DNA of 64,000 bases, taken from NCBI GenBank assembly GCA_050633525.1, contig JBOEGR010000008.1, positions 1 to 64,000 on the forward strand, given 5' to 3'. Shown here piece after piece: positions 34,009-42,859 of the stretch. The DNA comes from CANLBN01 sp050633525. GTDB lineage: Bacteria; Pseudomonadota; Gammaproteobacteria; Pseudomonadales; Cellvibrionaceae. A program made the translations under genes and the position numbers. How positions within the stretch are numbered: position 1 is the stretch's first letter; every line of letters starts with the position of its first letter. The notes beneath the pieces were generated by a model, which was not told where the DNA came from, made no database searches, and saw only the letters and a list, made by a program, of their open reading frames with translations.

Positions 34009-34344
34009 CTAAGCGTGGCTGCTGTTGGCAAAAAGAGACTCATCCTTAAAGTTTTCACTATTTAGGGTGTTCTCTCTTGTATCATTGTTTTCTTCTTCCG
34101 TTTCTACAGTGTCTAGTTTAGGCGGAGGTAATTGGTCTTCTGGGATAATAGGTTGCTTTTTGCTGCTAGCCTCACAGTCAAAGATCGTAATTCGTAAACT
34201 ATAATCTTTGCTATTAGATTCAAAGAGCTGGTTGAGCGCTTCATCCTTGTGAGTTGTTCTGAACAGTGTGTTGGGTTCGCGACCATCTACCCAGTCGCCA
34301 GATTTTGAAAGAAAATAGCCATCTTGGTTCTGTAAAATAAACAT
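34009..34344 (-). CDS. Small conserved protein upstream of gshA
   Basis: 111 residues. The N-terminal half (MFILQNQDGYFLSKSGDWVD, LFRTTHKDEALNQLFESNSKDYSLRI) looks like a compact folded domain, recalling short uncharacterised proteins of pseudomonads; the C-terminal half is acidic, Pro/Glu/Asn-rich and probably disordered. No signal peptide or catalytic motif. Probable operon with gshA. Function unknown. Confidence 0.72.
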   Translation of the reverse strand: MFILQNQDGYFLSKSGDWVDGREPNTLFRTTHKDEALNQLFESNSKDYSLRITIFDCEASSKKQPIIPEDQLPPPKLDTVETEEENNDTRENTLNSENFKDESLFANSSHA

Positions 34345-34816
34345 AAATTGCGAATAAGTGCCTTTGGTGTGGATTATGTAAACCTAGGTTTTAAAGATAA
34401 AGGGTATTTGCCCTCTATAATACAAACATTATTAACGGATTAAACCGATTTAAGTCTAGTATGCAAATAGTGGCTTAAAACGAGTTAAACCACAACATCT
34501 TGTTGTATAAATTGTGAAGAGGGGCGTGTTTGCGCTGGGGTTCACAGTTTCGTGATTTGGTAGGCACTATAGTGCTTATAGGATGTATCACTTAGTCGCT
34601 TGCTGTGTTAGTCTGGTAGCTATGTGTTTTCTCAAGAAGCTGCTATAAGTTTATGTATTATATGGCTTTTGTTGGCTTTTTGAATGCTCTTTGGCCTTGT
34701 CAGCTTATTGCGCCTAGAGCAATAAGCGGTGTAATAAAGCGTTAGGCGTAAAGGCGTATGGTTTAAGGAACTAGTTTGATATTGTTTGTCTGAGCATGCG
34801 CTACTGGAATTTTTGA
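34345..34816. other. 472-base intergenic region upstream of gspC
   Basis: Contains the perfect palindrome GCACTATAGTGC (34564-34575) and a perfect hairpin GCTTATTGC (34703-34711) / GCAATAAGC (34719-34727) with a seven-base loop and no T-run. It must hold the divergent promoters of gspC and the small gene at 34344. No ORF or RNA gene recognised. Confidence 0.5.
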
Positions 34817-35758
34817 ATGAATGTAAATCGAACATCGAACGATTGCTCCACCCGATATACCCAGCAAAGAGGCGCTGTTAGCCTCTTGTTATTGGGTAAA
34901 GGTGTTGTGGTAGTTTTGCTGCTTGCTTGGATGGCTGTGAGTTTGTCAGGTGTATTTTGGCGCCTGTTACCTCAGCCGGATTTGAAGCCAGTTGATATTT
35001 CTGGTGATTCAGCAGCTTTTGCTAATACGCAATCCGCATCAGCACCGCCGGTGGATATTGCTAGCCTCAAAGGCGTGCCTTTATTCGGTAAAAAAATTGA
35101 GCCGGCGCCTGTTGAAGCTGTGGCCGAGGTGAAAAAAGAAGACCTTGAGGCAACAAAGTTAAATCTGGAGTTGATGGGTTCTTTTGCTAACGAAGACCAA
35201 AAGCGTGCCTACGCCATTATTGCTAATGGTAAGAAGCAAGAGTTATATCGTGTAAACGAAGAAATCACTGGTTTGAGTAATGTGAAATTAGTAAATGTGG
35301 CTTCGGATAAAGTGATTATCAATAATCGTGGCCGCCAAGAGGCCTTGTATATGTATCCGGAGGGTAAGCCCATTAGTTCTGGTGTGAGTGTGTCGTCGAG
35401 CCAGTTGGGTTCGCCTGTTACCACTCCAGCAAAAAATACATCTGCCTTAGCAAATTTAAACCCAAATCAACGTTTAGAAAAAATCAGTGATGCCATCCGT
35501 TTTTCTCGCAAAACACAAGATGGTCAAATGGTTGGCTTTCGAGTGTTGCCAGGCCGTAACCGAGCGGCATTTGAGCAAACCGGTTTAAAGTTGAATGATG
35601 TGGTGACCGCTATCGATGGTCAGGCTTTAGATAATCTCAGAGCCGCGAATAAAATTTATCAAGAAAAACGCAATGCAACACAGGCTTCTCTAACGGTGTT
35701 GCGAGGCGAAGAAGAATTATCGATCGATGTCGATCTTAATAATATTAATGTGAATTAA
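34817..35758 (+). CDS. gspC: Type II secretion protein GspC
   Basis: 313 residues: short cytoplasmic start, one TM (about 25-48), a homology region (LKGVPLFGKKIEP; LNLELMGSFANEDQKRAYAII) and a C-terminal PDZ domain (about 215-310, with GFRVLPGRNRAAFEQTGLKLNDVVTAIDG). Links the inner-membrane platform to the secretin GspD. First gene of a twelve-gene gspC-N operon. Confidence 0.94.
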   Translation: MNVNRTSNDCSTRYTQQRGAVSLLLLGKGVVVVLLLAWMAVSLSGVFWRLLPQPDLKPVDISGDSAAFANTQSASAPPVDIASLKGVPLFGKKIEPAPVEAVAEVKKEDLEATKLNLELMGSFANEDQKRAYAIIANGKKQELYRVNEEITGLSNVKLVNVASDKVIINNRGRQEALYMYPEGKPISSGVSVSSSQLGSPVTTPAKNTSALANLNPNQRLEKISDAIRFSRKTQDGQMVGFRVLPGRNRAAFEQTGLKLNDVVTAIDGQALDNLRAANKIYQEKRNATQASLTVLRGEEELSIDVDLNNINVN

Positions 35759-35812
35759 ACACGGATCTTGCACGTGAAGACTTTGTTGGTGAAAAAATTG
35801 TCAGTGAAAAAA

Positions 35813-37813
35813 ATGTTAATTTCGAAAATGAAACTGTTGCTCATTGCCTGTATGGTTTTGAGTTTTGGTGTGTTGGCGCAAGCGCCAAATGACGACCAAA
35901 AATGGCAGGTTAATTTTAAAGATTCAGATATACAGGAAGTGATTAAGTTTGTTGCTGATGTGACGGGTAAAACCGTTGTGATTGATCCTCGTGTGAAGGG
36001 CAGAGTAAAAGTAATTTCTGCTGAGCCTTTAAGTGAGCAGGCTTTATATGATTTATTTTTATCTGTTCTAGAAATTCAAGGTTTCACCGCAATTGAAGTG
36101 GGTGAAGTGGTTAGAATTTTGCCGCGTAAAGATGCTCGCACGTCTGCCGTACCTGTTACGAGTAGTACCAACCTTGGTAGTGACGCTTACATTACGCAAG
36201 TGATTCAACTTTATAATGTTTCAGCAGCGAAGGTGCTGCCGGTGTTGAGACCTTTGGCTCCGCAGCATGCTCATTTAGCGGCTTATGCACCGAGCAATGC
36301 CATTATTATTTCTGATACGGTTGCGAATATCGAGCGCTTGAGAGATGTTATTAAGCGTATTGATCGTGCGGGTGTGGCTGATACGGATATCTTGCCTTTG
36401 AAATATGCGCAAGCTGAATCCATGGTTAAAATGTTGCAAACTTTGCAAAAAACCGATGAAAAAGATGCGCCAAAAAATTCGATAGCTGTAATGGTAGCCG
36501 ATGCACGTAGTAATAGTATTTTAGTGACGGGCGATGACGTGCGCCGAAAAAGAATTAAAGAGTTGGTGGGTCGTTTGGATGTGCCGCGTCAGCAGTCGGG
36601 TAATGTGCGAGTCGTTTATCTTGAGTATGCAGATGCGGAAAAAGTGGCTGAGGTATTGCAAAAAGTTGTTTCTAGTATTTCAAAATTAGAACCCGAAAAA
36701 GGCGCTGCTCCTGGTGGCGGTGCTGCAGCGACAACTGTCGAAGCAGACCCAAGTACAAATGCTTTATTAATTACCGCTGATGCCGCAACCTTAGAAACAT
36801 TATTACCTGTTATCGATCGTCTTGATATTCGCAGGGCGCAAGTGCTTGTTGAGGCGATTATTGTTGAGGTGACCGGTAATTTAGGGCGTCAGTTAGGTGT
36901 TGAGTGGGCAGCCTTTAAAGAAGATCGTGTTGTTGGTGCCTCAACTAATTCCGGCTCTCTTGCGAGTGTTGCTGGTGCTGCTGCAACTCAAGATGCATCG
37001 GCAATAGGTAGTGTGCTTTCTGTGCCGGCCTTGCTCTTGGGTTTTGGTACTGATGGTGGTGATGGCGGTACTAGTTTCGCTGGTTTGATTCGTGCGCTGC
37101 AAAGCAATACTGAAGCCAATATTTTATCGACTCCAAGTATATTAACCACAGATAATAACGAAGCGACGATTTCTATCGGCGATAACATTCCTTTTGTTAC
37201 GGGTTCATTTACTAATGATTCTGGAGGTACTAATCCTTTTCAAACAATTGAGCGCCGCGATGTGGGCATTAATTTATCTGTGACGCCTCAAATTAGTGAA
37301 GGCGATACGGTTGTTCTCGAAATTGATCAAGAGGTGTCGGGTGTTAGCAGTCAGCCTGTTGCGGGTGCGGTAGATATTGTGACCAACGAACGCAAGATTA
37401 CTACTCAAGTCATTGCAAAAGATCAAGAGGTGATTATCTTGGGTGGTTTGCTTGAGGATGAAGTTCAGCAGACTCAACAAAAGGTGCCTTTATTGGGAGA
37501 TATTCCTTTGTTGGGTAGTTTGTTCCGCAACGATGAAACGCGCGTTGGAAAAACTAATTTAATGATTTTCTTAAAAGCGTCCATTGTGCGTGATGAAGAG
37601 GATTTGCGTGGGGCAACAGCAGAAAAATATAATTATATTCGCGGTGAGCAAATTAAAAGTAGAGAAAACGGTGTGTCTTTGATGCGTGACGATGTGATTC
37701 CTTTGTTGCCTATATGGGATGAATATTCAGTGCCGTCGCCTCAAGCCGAAGTTCAGGATGCTCGGGCTAGCAATACAGACGTGAACAATGATACAGATGC
37801 CGCCAATCAGTAA
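35813..37813 (+). CDS. gspD: Type II secretion secretin GspD
   Basis: 666 residues from ATG 35813; the frame is open from a TTG at 35768 and an ATG at 35828 would also leave a full signal peptide (MKLLLIACMVLSFGVLAQ). N0 domain (VNFKDSDIQEVIKFVADVTGKTVVIDPRVKG), N1-N3 repeats, and the C-terminal secretin channel with LVEAIIVEVTG and VPLLGDIPLLGSLFRN. Forms the outer-membrane pore of the type II system. No pilotin gene is present in the operon. Confidence 0.96.
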   Translation: MLISKMKLLLIACMVLSFGVLAQAPNDDQKWQVNFKDSDIQEVIKFVADVTGKTVVIDPRVKGRVKVISAEPLSEQALYDLFLSVLEIQGFTAIEVGEVVRILPRKDARTSAVPVTSSTNLGSDAYITQVIQLYNVSAAKVLPVLRPLAPQHAHLAAYAPSNAIIISDTVANIERLRDVIKRIDRAGVADTDILPLKYAQAESMVKMLQTLQKTDEKDAPKNSIAVMVADARSNSILVTGDDVRRKRIKELVGRLDVPRQQSGNVRVVYLEYADAEKVAEVLQKVVSSISKLEPEKGAAPGGGAAATTVEADPSTNALLITADAATLETLLPVIDRLDIRRAQVLVEAIIVEVTGNLGRQLGVEWAAFKEDRVVGASTNSGSLASVAGAAATQDASAIGSVLSVPALLLGFGTDGGDGGTSFAGLIRALQSNTEANILSTPSILTTDNNEATISIGDNIPFVTGSFTNDSGGTNPFQTIERRDVGINLSVTPQISEGDTVVLEIDQEVSGVSSQPVAGAVDIVTNERKITTQVIAKDQEVIILGGLLEDEVQQTQQKVPLLGDIPLLGSLFRNDETRVGKTNLMIFLKASIVRDEEDLRGATAEKYNYIRGEQIKSRENGVSLMRDDVIPLLPIWDEYSVPSPQAEVQDARASNTDVNNDTDAANQ

Positions 37814-37888
37814 ATTATTTTTACGTGATGTGATTATTTAATAGAAATAAATTATGTTATTCAATGTAGAGTTAAAGCAGAGAAATTT

Positions 37889-39367
37889 GTGTCGGAATCA
37901 ACGCCAGTAGAATTAAATATCCCTTTTAGCTTTGCTGAGCAGCATGGCGTATTTGTTGAAGGTGACGAGCTGATTTGTAGTGGTGATCCATCTGCTGCAG
38001 CCTTATTGGAATTGCAGCGAATCGTAGGCGCTGAATTATCAGTGACCAGTGTGGATCCCGCTACATTTAAGCGACAGCTAACTCAAAAATATCAAACTGG
38101 CGATGGCGCAGCTCAACGAGCGGCAGATCAATTAGATGCCGAGCTTGATTTAGGAAAAATTGCGGACGATCTTGAGCAGCAATCCGACCTATTGGCTGGC
38201 GATGACGATGCGCCAGTCATTCGCTTAATTAATGCTATTTTGTCTCAAGCAATTAAAGAGAAGGTGTCCGATATTCATATCGAGCCTTTTGAGGATCGCG
38301 TTGCTGTTCGTTTTCGTATCGATGGCGTACTCAAAGAAGTGTTGGCGCCTAAACCTGAATTTGCCGCCGTTTTAGTCTCTCGTTTAAAAGTGATGGCGAA
38401 GTTAGATATTGCTGAAAAGCGTTTGCCGCAAGATGGTCGTATTACGGTTCGTATTGCTGGTCATGGTGTCGATATTCGTGTGTCTACTATTCCTTCTGCT
38501 CACGGTGAGAGGGTAGTGTTGCGACTTCTTGATCAGGCGGCTGGTAATTTGAAGCTAGAGCAGTTAGCGATGCCGAATGATGTCTACGAGCGTTTCAATG
38601 ATAGCCTTGCTCGCCCTCATGGCATTATCTTGGTAACAGGGCCGACGGGTTCCGGTAAAACAACCACCTTATATGCGGGCTTAAGTCAGGTTAATGATCG
38701 TAGCCGTAATATTTTAACGGTTGAAGATCCAATCGAATATTTGCTGCCGGGTATTGGGCAAACCCAAGTGAACCCAAAGGTGGAAATGACCTTTGCTAGA
38801 GGTTTGCGCGCAATTCTTCGTCAGGATCCAGATATTGTGATGATTGGTGAGATTCGAGATAGTGAAACGGCTTCTATCGCTGTGCAAGCGAGCTTAACTG
38901 GTCACTTAGTACTTTCTACCTTGCACACCAATACGGCTATTGGTGCGATTACGCGTTTGCAGGATATGGGGGTGGAGCCATTTTTACTCTCTTCCAGTCT
39001 AGAAGCGGTGATGGCGCAGCGTTTGGTGCGCTTGCTGTGTGAGCACTGCAAAACACCCCATACATTAACGGAAGCCGAATGTGACCGCATTGGTGCGGAG
39101 CCCTCTATTGCTGCTTCTGAAACAATTTATCAGGCTAAGGGTTGCGATCACTGTAATCAAACGGGCTACCGTGGTCGTACTGCTATTTATGAGTTGATTA
39201 TGGTCGACGATGCTTTGAGGCAATTGATTCATGAAGGGGCTGGTGAGCAATCGATGTTGAAGTATGCTCGTCACGCTAGTCGTTCATTGATGGCCGATGG
39301 TCGACGCCGTATTTTGAATGGCACGACAAGTCTCGAAGAGGTATTGCGGGTTACCGCGACAAGCTAA
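37889..39367 (+). CDS. gspE: Type II secretion ATPase GspE
   Basis: 492 residues from a GTG at 37889. N1E domain, then the hexameric ATPase: Walker A GPTGSGKTTTLYAG, Asp box and Walker B (RQDPDIVMIGEIRD), His box (SLTGHLVLSTLHTN). The zinc-binding tetracysteine segment is present (CEHCK and CDHCNQTGYRGR). Drives pseudopilus growth. The stop overlaps the gspF start by one base. Confidence 0.97.
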   Translation: MSESTPVELNIPFSFAEQHGVFVEGDELICSGDPSAAALLELQRIVGAELSVTSVDPATFKRQLTQKYQTGDGAAQRAADQLDAELDLGKIADDLEQQSDLLAGDDDAPVIRLINAILSQAIKEKVSDIHIEPFEDRVAVRFRIDGVLKEVLAPKPEFAAVLVSRLKVMAKLDIAEKRLPQDGRITVRIAGHGVDIRVSTIPSAHGERVVLRLLDQAAGNLKLEQLAMPNDVYERFNDSLARPHGIILVTGPTGSGKTTTLYAGLSQVNDRSRNILTVEDPIEYLLPGIGQTQVNPKVEMTFARGLRAILRQDPDIVMIGEIRDSETASIAVQASLTGHLVLSTLHTNTAIGAITRLQDMGVEPFLLSSSLEAVMAQRLVRLLCEHCKTPHTLTEAECDRIGAEPSIAASETIYQAKGCDHCNQTGYRGRTAIYELIMVDDALRQLIHEGAGEQSMLKYARHASRSLMADGRRRILNGTTSLEEVLRVTATS

Positions 39368-40581
39368 TGGCCGCGTTTAGTTATAAAGCCATCAATGCTT
39401 CTGGCAAAGTCGTTAAGGGCAGTGTCGAGGGTGACTCTGAACGTCAGGTTCGCGCTCAATTACGGACACAAAAACTCAAGCCTATTAGTGTTCAAAGCGT
39501 TAAACAAAAACAGCAGCAGGCAAATGATGGTGGGAGTTTATTTGGCCCTCGTTTGAGTAAAAAAGACCTGACGCTGCTGACGCGCCAAATGGCTTCTTTG
39601 GTTCAGTCTGGTATGCCGCTAGTCGATTCCCTGCAAGGTGTAGCGAAGCAATCTCGCAAGCCAGCGATGGAAGCCTTGGTGTTGCAAATTCGTTCACGAG
39701 TGCTTGAAGGTTTGGGTTTGGCTCAAGCTTTGGCTGAGCACCCTCGTTCATTTGATTCCATGTATCGAGCGATGGTGAGTGCGGGTGAGCAAGCTGGTTT
39801 TTTGGGGCCTGTGCTCGAGCGCTTGGCCGATTACACAGAAAGCAGCCAGCATACTAAGCAGAAATTATTATCTGCCATGATCTACCCTATTGTGTTGATT
39901 GTCGTCAGTATCGGTATCGTATCGGCGTTGATGGCTTTTATGGTCCCTCAATTGGAAACGGTCTATTCCCGTGGCGATGCAGAGCTGCCTTGGCAGACTC
40001 AAGTCGTGGTGGCCATGAGTGATTTTTTAAGGGCCTATGGCCTTTATCTTTTGGGTGCCATCGTCCTTGCTATTATTGCTTTTAAGCGCTGGCTGTTTGT
40101 CGACACCAATCGTCGTAAATGGCACAGGGTACTCATAAATCTACCTGTCTTTGGGCATATAATAACGCAGTCGGATACAGCGCGTTTTGCCGGTACCGTT
40201 AGCATGTTATTGGATAGCGGCGTGCCCTTGTTACAGGGACTGCGTATCAGCTCGCAAACAATGGGTAATCTTGTTTTGAGGGAGGAGTCCGAAAAGGTCG
40301 CGGCCACGGTACAAGAAGGGGCAAGCTTGCATCGTGCCTTAGATAAAGCAGAAGTGTTCCCGCCTTTATTGGTACAAATGGCGGCCAGTGGTGAAATGAA
40401 CGGCACGCTAGGTGAGCAGCTTGGTTATGCAGCACGCAGTCAGGAACGCGAAATTGACTTATTGTTGGCGACAGCAGTCAGTATTTTTGAGCCGGTCATG
40501 ATTGTGATTATGGCATCCCTCGTGGGCTTTATTATGTGGGCAATGTTGACGCCGATCTTTAATATGAGTGATCTAATTTAA
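39367..40581 (+). CDS. gspF: Type II secretion inner-membrane protein GspF
   Basis: 404 residues with two T2SSF domains and three TM segments. LTRQMASLVQSGMPLVDSLQGVA and RFAGTVSMLLDSGVPLLQGLRI are the duplicated signature; FEPVMIVIMASLVGFIMWAMLTPIFNMSDLI is the canonical C-terminus. Platform protein binding GspE and GspL. Confidence 0.96.
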   Translation: MAAFSYKAINASGKVVKGSVEGDSERQVRAQLRTQKLKPISVQSVKQKQQQANDGGSLFGPRLSKKDLTLLTRQMASLVQSGMPLVDSLQGVAKQSRKPAMEALVLQIRSRVLEGLGLAQALAEHPRSFDSMYRAMVSAGEQAGFLGPVLERLADYTESSQHTKQKLLSAMIYPIVLIVVSIGIVSALMAFMVPQLETVYSRGDAELPWQTQVVVAMSDFLRAYGLYLLGAIVLAIIAFKRWLFVDTNRRKWHRVLINLPVFGHIITQSDTARFAGTVSMLLDSGVPLLQGLRISSQTMGNLVLREESEKVAATVQEGASLHRALDKAEVFPPLLVQMAASGEMNGTLGEQLGYAARSQEREIDLLLATAVSIFEPVMIVIMASLVGFIMWAMLTPIFNMSDLI

Positions 40582-40599
40582 ATTATTTTTAATGGGTAA

Positions 40600-41043
40600 A
40601 TGAAAAAAATGAATAGAAAGATACAAAAGCAAAAGGGCTTTAGTTTAATCGAAATTATGGTTGTGCTGGTTATTATCGGCGTCATTGTTGCGGGTGTGGG
40701 CGGTAAGTTTTTGGGTCATGCCGACCAGTCGAGGGTCACGCAGGTTGGTACCGATTTTGACACAATAGGCAAAGCTCTATCTATATATAAGCTCCAAAAC
40801 TTTAAATACCCCACTAGTGAACAGGGTTTGGAAGCGTTGGTTGAGAGGCCCAGCATTGACCCTATCCCTAGGCAGTGGCAAGACGGAGGTTATTTGGATA
40901 AGTTACCTGTCGACCCTTGGGGTAATCCTTACGTTTATATCGTTCCTGGGGAAAATGGTCCTTATGATTTGTACAGCTTAGGTGCCGATGGCCGTTCTGG
41001 TGGTGAAAGTTATGATAAAGACTTATATAACGGTCGCGACTAA
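40600..41043 (+). CDS. gspG: Major pseudopilin GspG
   Basis: 147 residues. Prepilin peptidase site KQKG-FSLIEIMVVLVIIG with Glu at +5. The rest carries the GspG features DFDTIGKALSIYKLQNFKYPTSEQGLEALV and DPWGNPYVY with calcium-binding C-terminal loop GADGRSGGESYDKDL. Builds the pseudopilus. gspH begins inside its 3' end. Confidence 0.96.
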   Translation: MKKMNRKIQKQKGFSLIEIMVVLVIIGVIVAGVGGKFLGHADQSRVTQVGTDFDTIGKALSIYKLQNFKYPTSEQGLEALVERPSIDPIPRQWQDGGYLDKLPVDPWGNPYVYIVPGENGPYDLYSLGADGRSGGESYDKDLYNGRD

Positions 41044-41695
41044 AAAAAAGCCGGTACTAGCAAACGGTTTTTCGTTAATTGAGATACTTATAGTTATAGC
41101 TATTATAGCTTTTATTACTTCTGGAGTATCTCTAGTAGTTGGTGGTTCAAGTGCCAAGTTAATTAATGATCAGGGTAATAATTTATTTGCGCAAATGCAG
41201 TACGCGCTTGATGAAGCGGTTATGACGAACACCACCATTGGCTTGTTGGTTAAACAGCAACAAGATGATGCTGAGCTATCTAGACAATACGTCTGGCAGC
41301 GTTATAAAGGCGTTAGCATACGTTCTCAGCAAGAGCGGAGAAGCGCTAGTGATGACGAGGATAGTGAGGAGAATATACAAGAATCTGAATGGGAGAATAT
41401 AAAAGGATATATTGGTGCAGGGGAGCTCCCAGAAAACCTGTCATGGGACATTGTTTTTGGTGAAGAAGATGAGTCCTTAGAGGATAGTTTAGATCGTTTA
41501 TTCGACGATGATGAAGTCAGGCCACCCGATATTATTTTTTCATCCAGTGGCGAAGTATCGGACTTTTCGATTGTGATCACCTTAAGCGAGGAGGAATTAA
41601 AAGACGACCCTGATGCGATCAGTGAACGCTACAAGATAACCCTTGATGAACTAGGGCAGCTGTCTCGTTTTCAAGTGGGTGTTGAAGAACAATGA
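41012..41695 (+). CDS. gspH: Minor pseudopilin GspH
   Basis: 227 residues from ATG 41012, overlapping gspG by 32 bases; an upstream ATG at 40982 is possible. Prepilin motif ANG-FSLIEILIVIAIIA. The globular part carries long acidic inserts (SDDEDSEENIQESEWEN, EEDESLEDSLDRLFDDDE), making it longer and more acidic than typical GspH. Part of the pseudopilus tip or shaft. Confidence 0.9.
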   Translation: MIKTYITVATKKKPVLANGFSLIEILIVIAIIAFITSGVSLVVGGSSAKLINDQGNNLFAQMQYALDEAVMTNTTIGLLVKQQQDDAELSRQYVWQRYKGVSIRSQQERRSASDDEDSEENIQESEWENIKGYIGAGELPENLSWDIVFGEEDESLEDSLDRLFDDDEVRPPDIIFSSSGEVSDFSIVITLSEEELKDDPDAISERYKITLDELGQLSRFQVGVEEQ

Positions 41696-42093
41696 TGGGT
41701 TTAAATAGCGATAATATATTTAATCGCAATAAAAAAATAGCCGGTTTCACCTTAATTGAAGTTTTGGTTGCAATTGCGGTTATTGGTTTTGTATTTCCAG
41801 CTCTGATGACCTTGATGATTAAACAAGCCGATTATGCCGGTATAATAAGAAACCAAACGATAGCAATGTGGGTTGCTGAAAATAAAATGACGGACCTGCG
41901 TTTAGAGCGTGTTTTTCTTCAGCGCATATCTCAGCGGGGAGAAAAATTCACTACAGAAATGGCGGGTCAAGAGTGGACGGTGATTGTTGACCCTGATGCG
42001 ACGAGTTCAACATTAACAAAATATACCATTACCGTTGAGCTTGAACCCGATAAGCCCTTAGCGATACTGGAGAGCTTCGTTAATAATGGATAA
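41692..42093 (+). CDS. gspI: Minor pseudopilin GspI
   Basis: 133 residues. Prepilin motif IAG-FTLIEVLVAIAVIG; GspI-type MWVAENKMTDLRLE and GQEWTVIVDPDATSSTLTKYTITVE blocks. Overlaps the gspH stop by four bases and the gspJ start by eight. Nucleates the minor pseudopilin tip complex with GspJ and GspK. Confidence 0.94.
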   Translation: MMGLNSDNIFNRNKKIAGFTLIEVLVAIAVIGFVFPALMTLMIKQADYAGIIRNQTIAMWVAENKMTDLRLERVFLQRISQRGEKFTTEMAGQEWTVIVDPDATSSTLTKYTITVELEPDKPLAILESFVNNG

Positions 42094-42784
42094 GTTTGGC
42101 TTAGCGTTAAAGCAAAAAGGATTTACTCTAATTGAAATGCTGATTGCTTTGGCGATTGGCGCTAGCATTGCGGCAATGACCTATCAAACGCTAGATAATG
42201 CCATTAGTGCGGATGAAAAAATTTCTAAGTTTTCTGCTCAAGTTGATGAAATAGATAGAGCTTGGCAGTATCTCGGTAGTGATTTGTCGTACGCCGTCGA
42301 ACGCACATGGTTTAATCGTAGCGGCGAGCAAAAGTCTGCCATGTTGGGCGTTTTTGGTGATCGTTTATCACAAAGTGATGTGTTGATTGCAAGCGAAGAC
42401 GATTATCTTTTACAGTTTGTTCGGGGTAATCGAAGCAACCCGAAAAAGCAAAAGCGCAGCAGCCTTTATATGGTGGGTTACCGAGTCACCCAAGATGATG
42501 AGGGTAGTGATTTAAAAACGCTGTGGCGCGATACTTGGTCCCCTGTGGATGGCAGTGGTGATGGTAAGGTGCAAAGGCGGCGCCTGCTGGCGGGGATTAA
42601 TACAATTAAGTTTAGTTATTTGTCTCGATCATTTCAGAACCTTGGGCCTGAGTCTGAATTAACGGGCTGGCCGGGTACATCTGGTGTAACACCGACCTTG
42701 CCTGCAGCTGTGAGGGTCATTATTGACTCGGCTGGTATAGGTGAGGTTGAGCGTTTTTTTAGTTTGTCAGTGGGTGGGCCATAG
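42086..42784 (+). CDS. gspJ: Minor pseudopilin GspJ
   Basis: 232 residues. Prepilin motif KQKG-FTLIEMLIALAIGASIA; GspJ features IDRAWQYLGSDLSYAVER and the C-terminal PAAVRVIIDSAGIGEVERFFSL. Partner of GspI/GspK at the pseudopilus tip. Confidence 0.94.
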   Translation: MDKFGLALKQKGFTLIEMLIALAIGASIAAMTYQTLDNAISADEKISKFSAQVDEIDRAWQYLGSDLSYAVERTWFNRSGEQKSAMLGVFGDRLSQSDVLIASEDDYLLQFVRGNRSNPKKQKRSSLYMVGYRVTQDDEGSDLKTLWRDTWSPVDGSGDGKVQRRRLLAGINTIKFSYLSRSFQNLGPESELTGWPGTSGVTPTLPAAVRVIIDSAGIGEVERFFSLSVGGP

Positions 42785-42859
42785 AAAATATGAGTCAAAC
42801 TCTATTGTGTATTGATGAGCTTTACTTTTATGGCTCTTGTGCTGTAGGTGTTTATACCT

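Noticed and set aside
34703..34760. GTTAGGC-like string near a hairpin, as in integron attC sites
   Set aside because: There is no matching GCCTAAC partner, no integrase and no gene cassette; it is more likely a plain intergenic hairpin.
34632..34835. Minus-strand 67-residue frame upstream of gspC
   Set aside because: Low-complexity composition, no ribosome site, overlaps the gspC start and hairpin.
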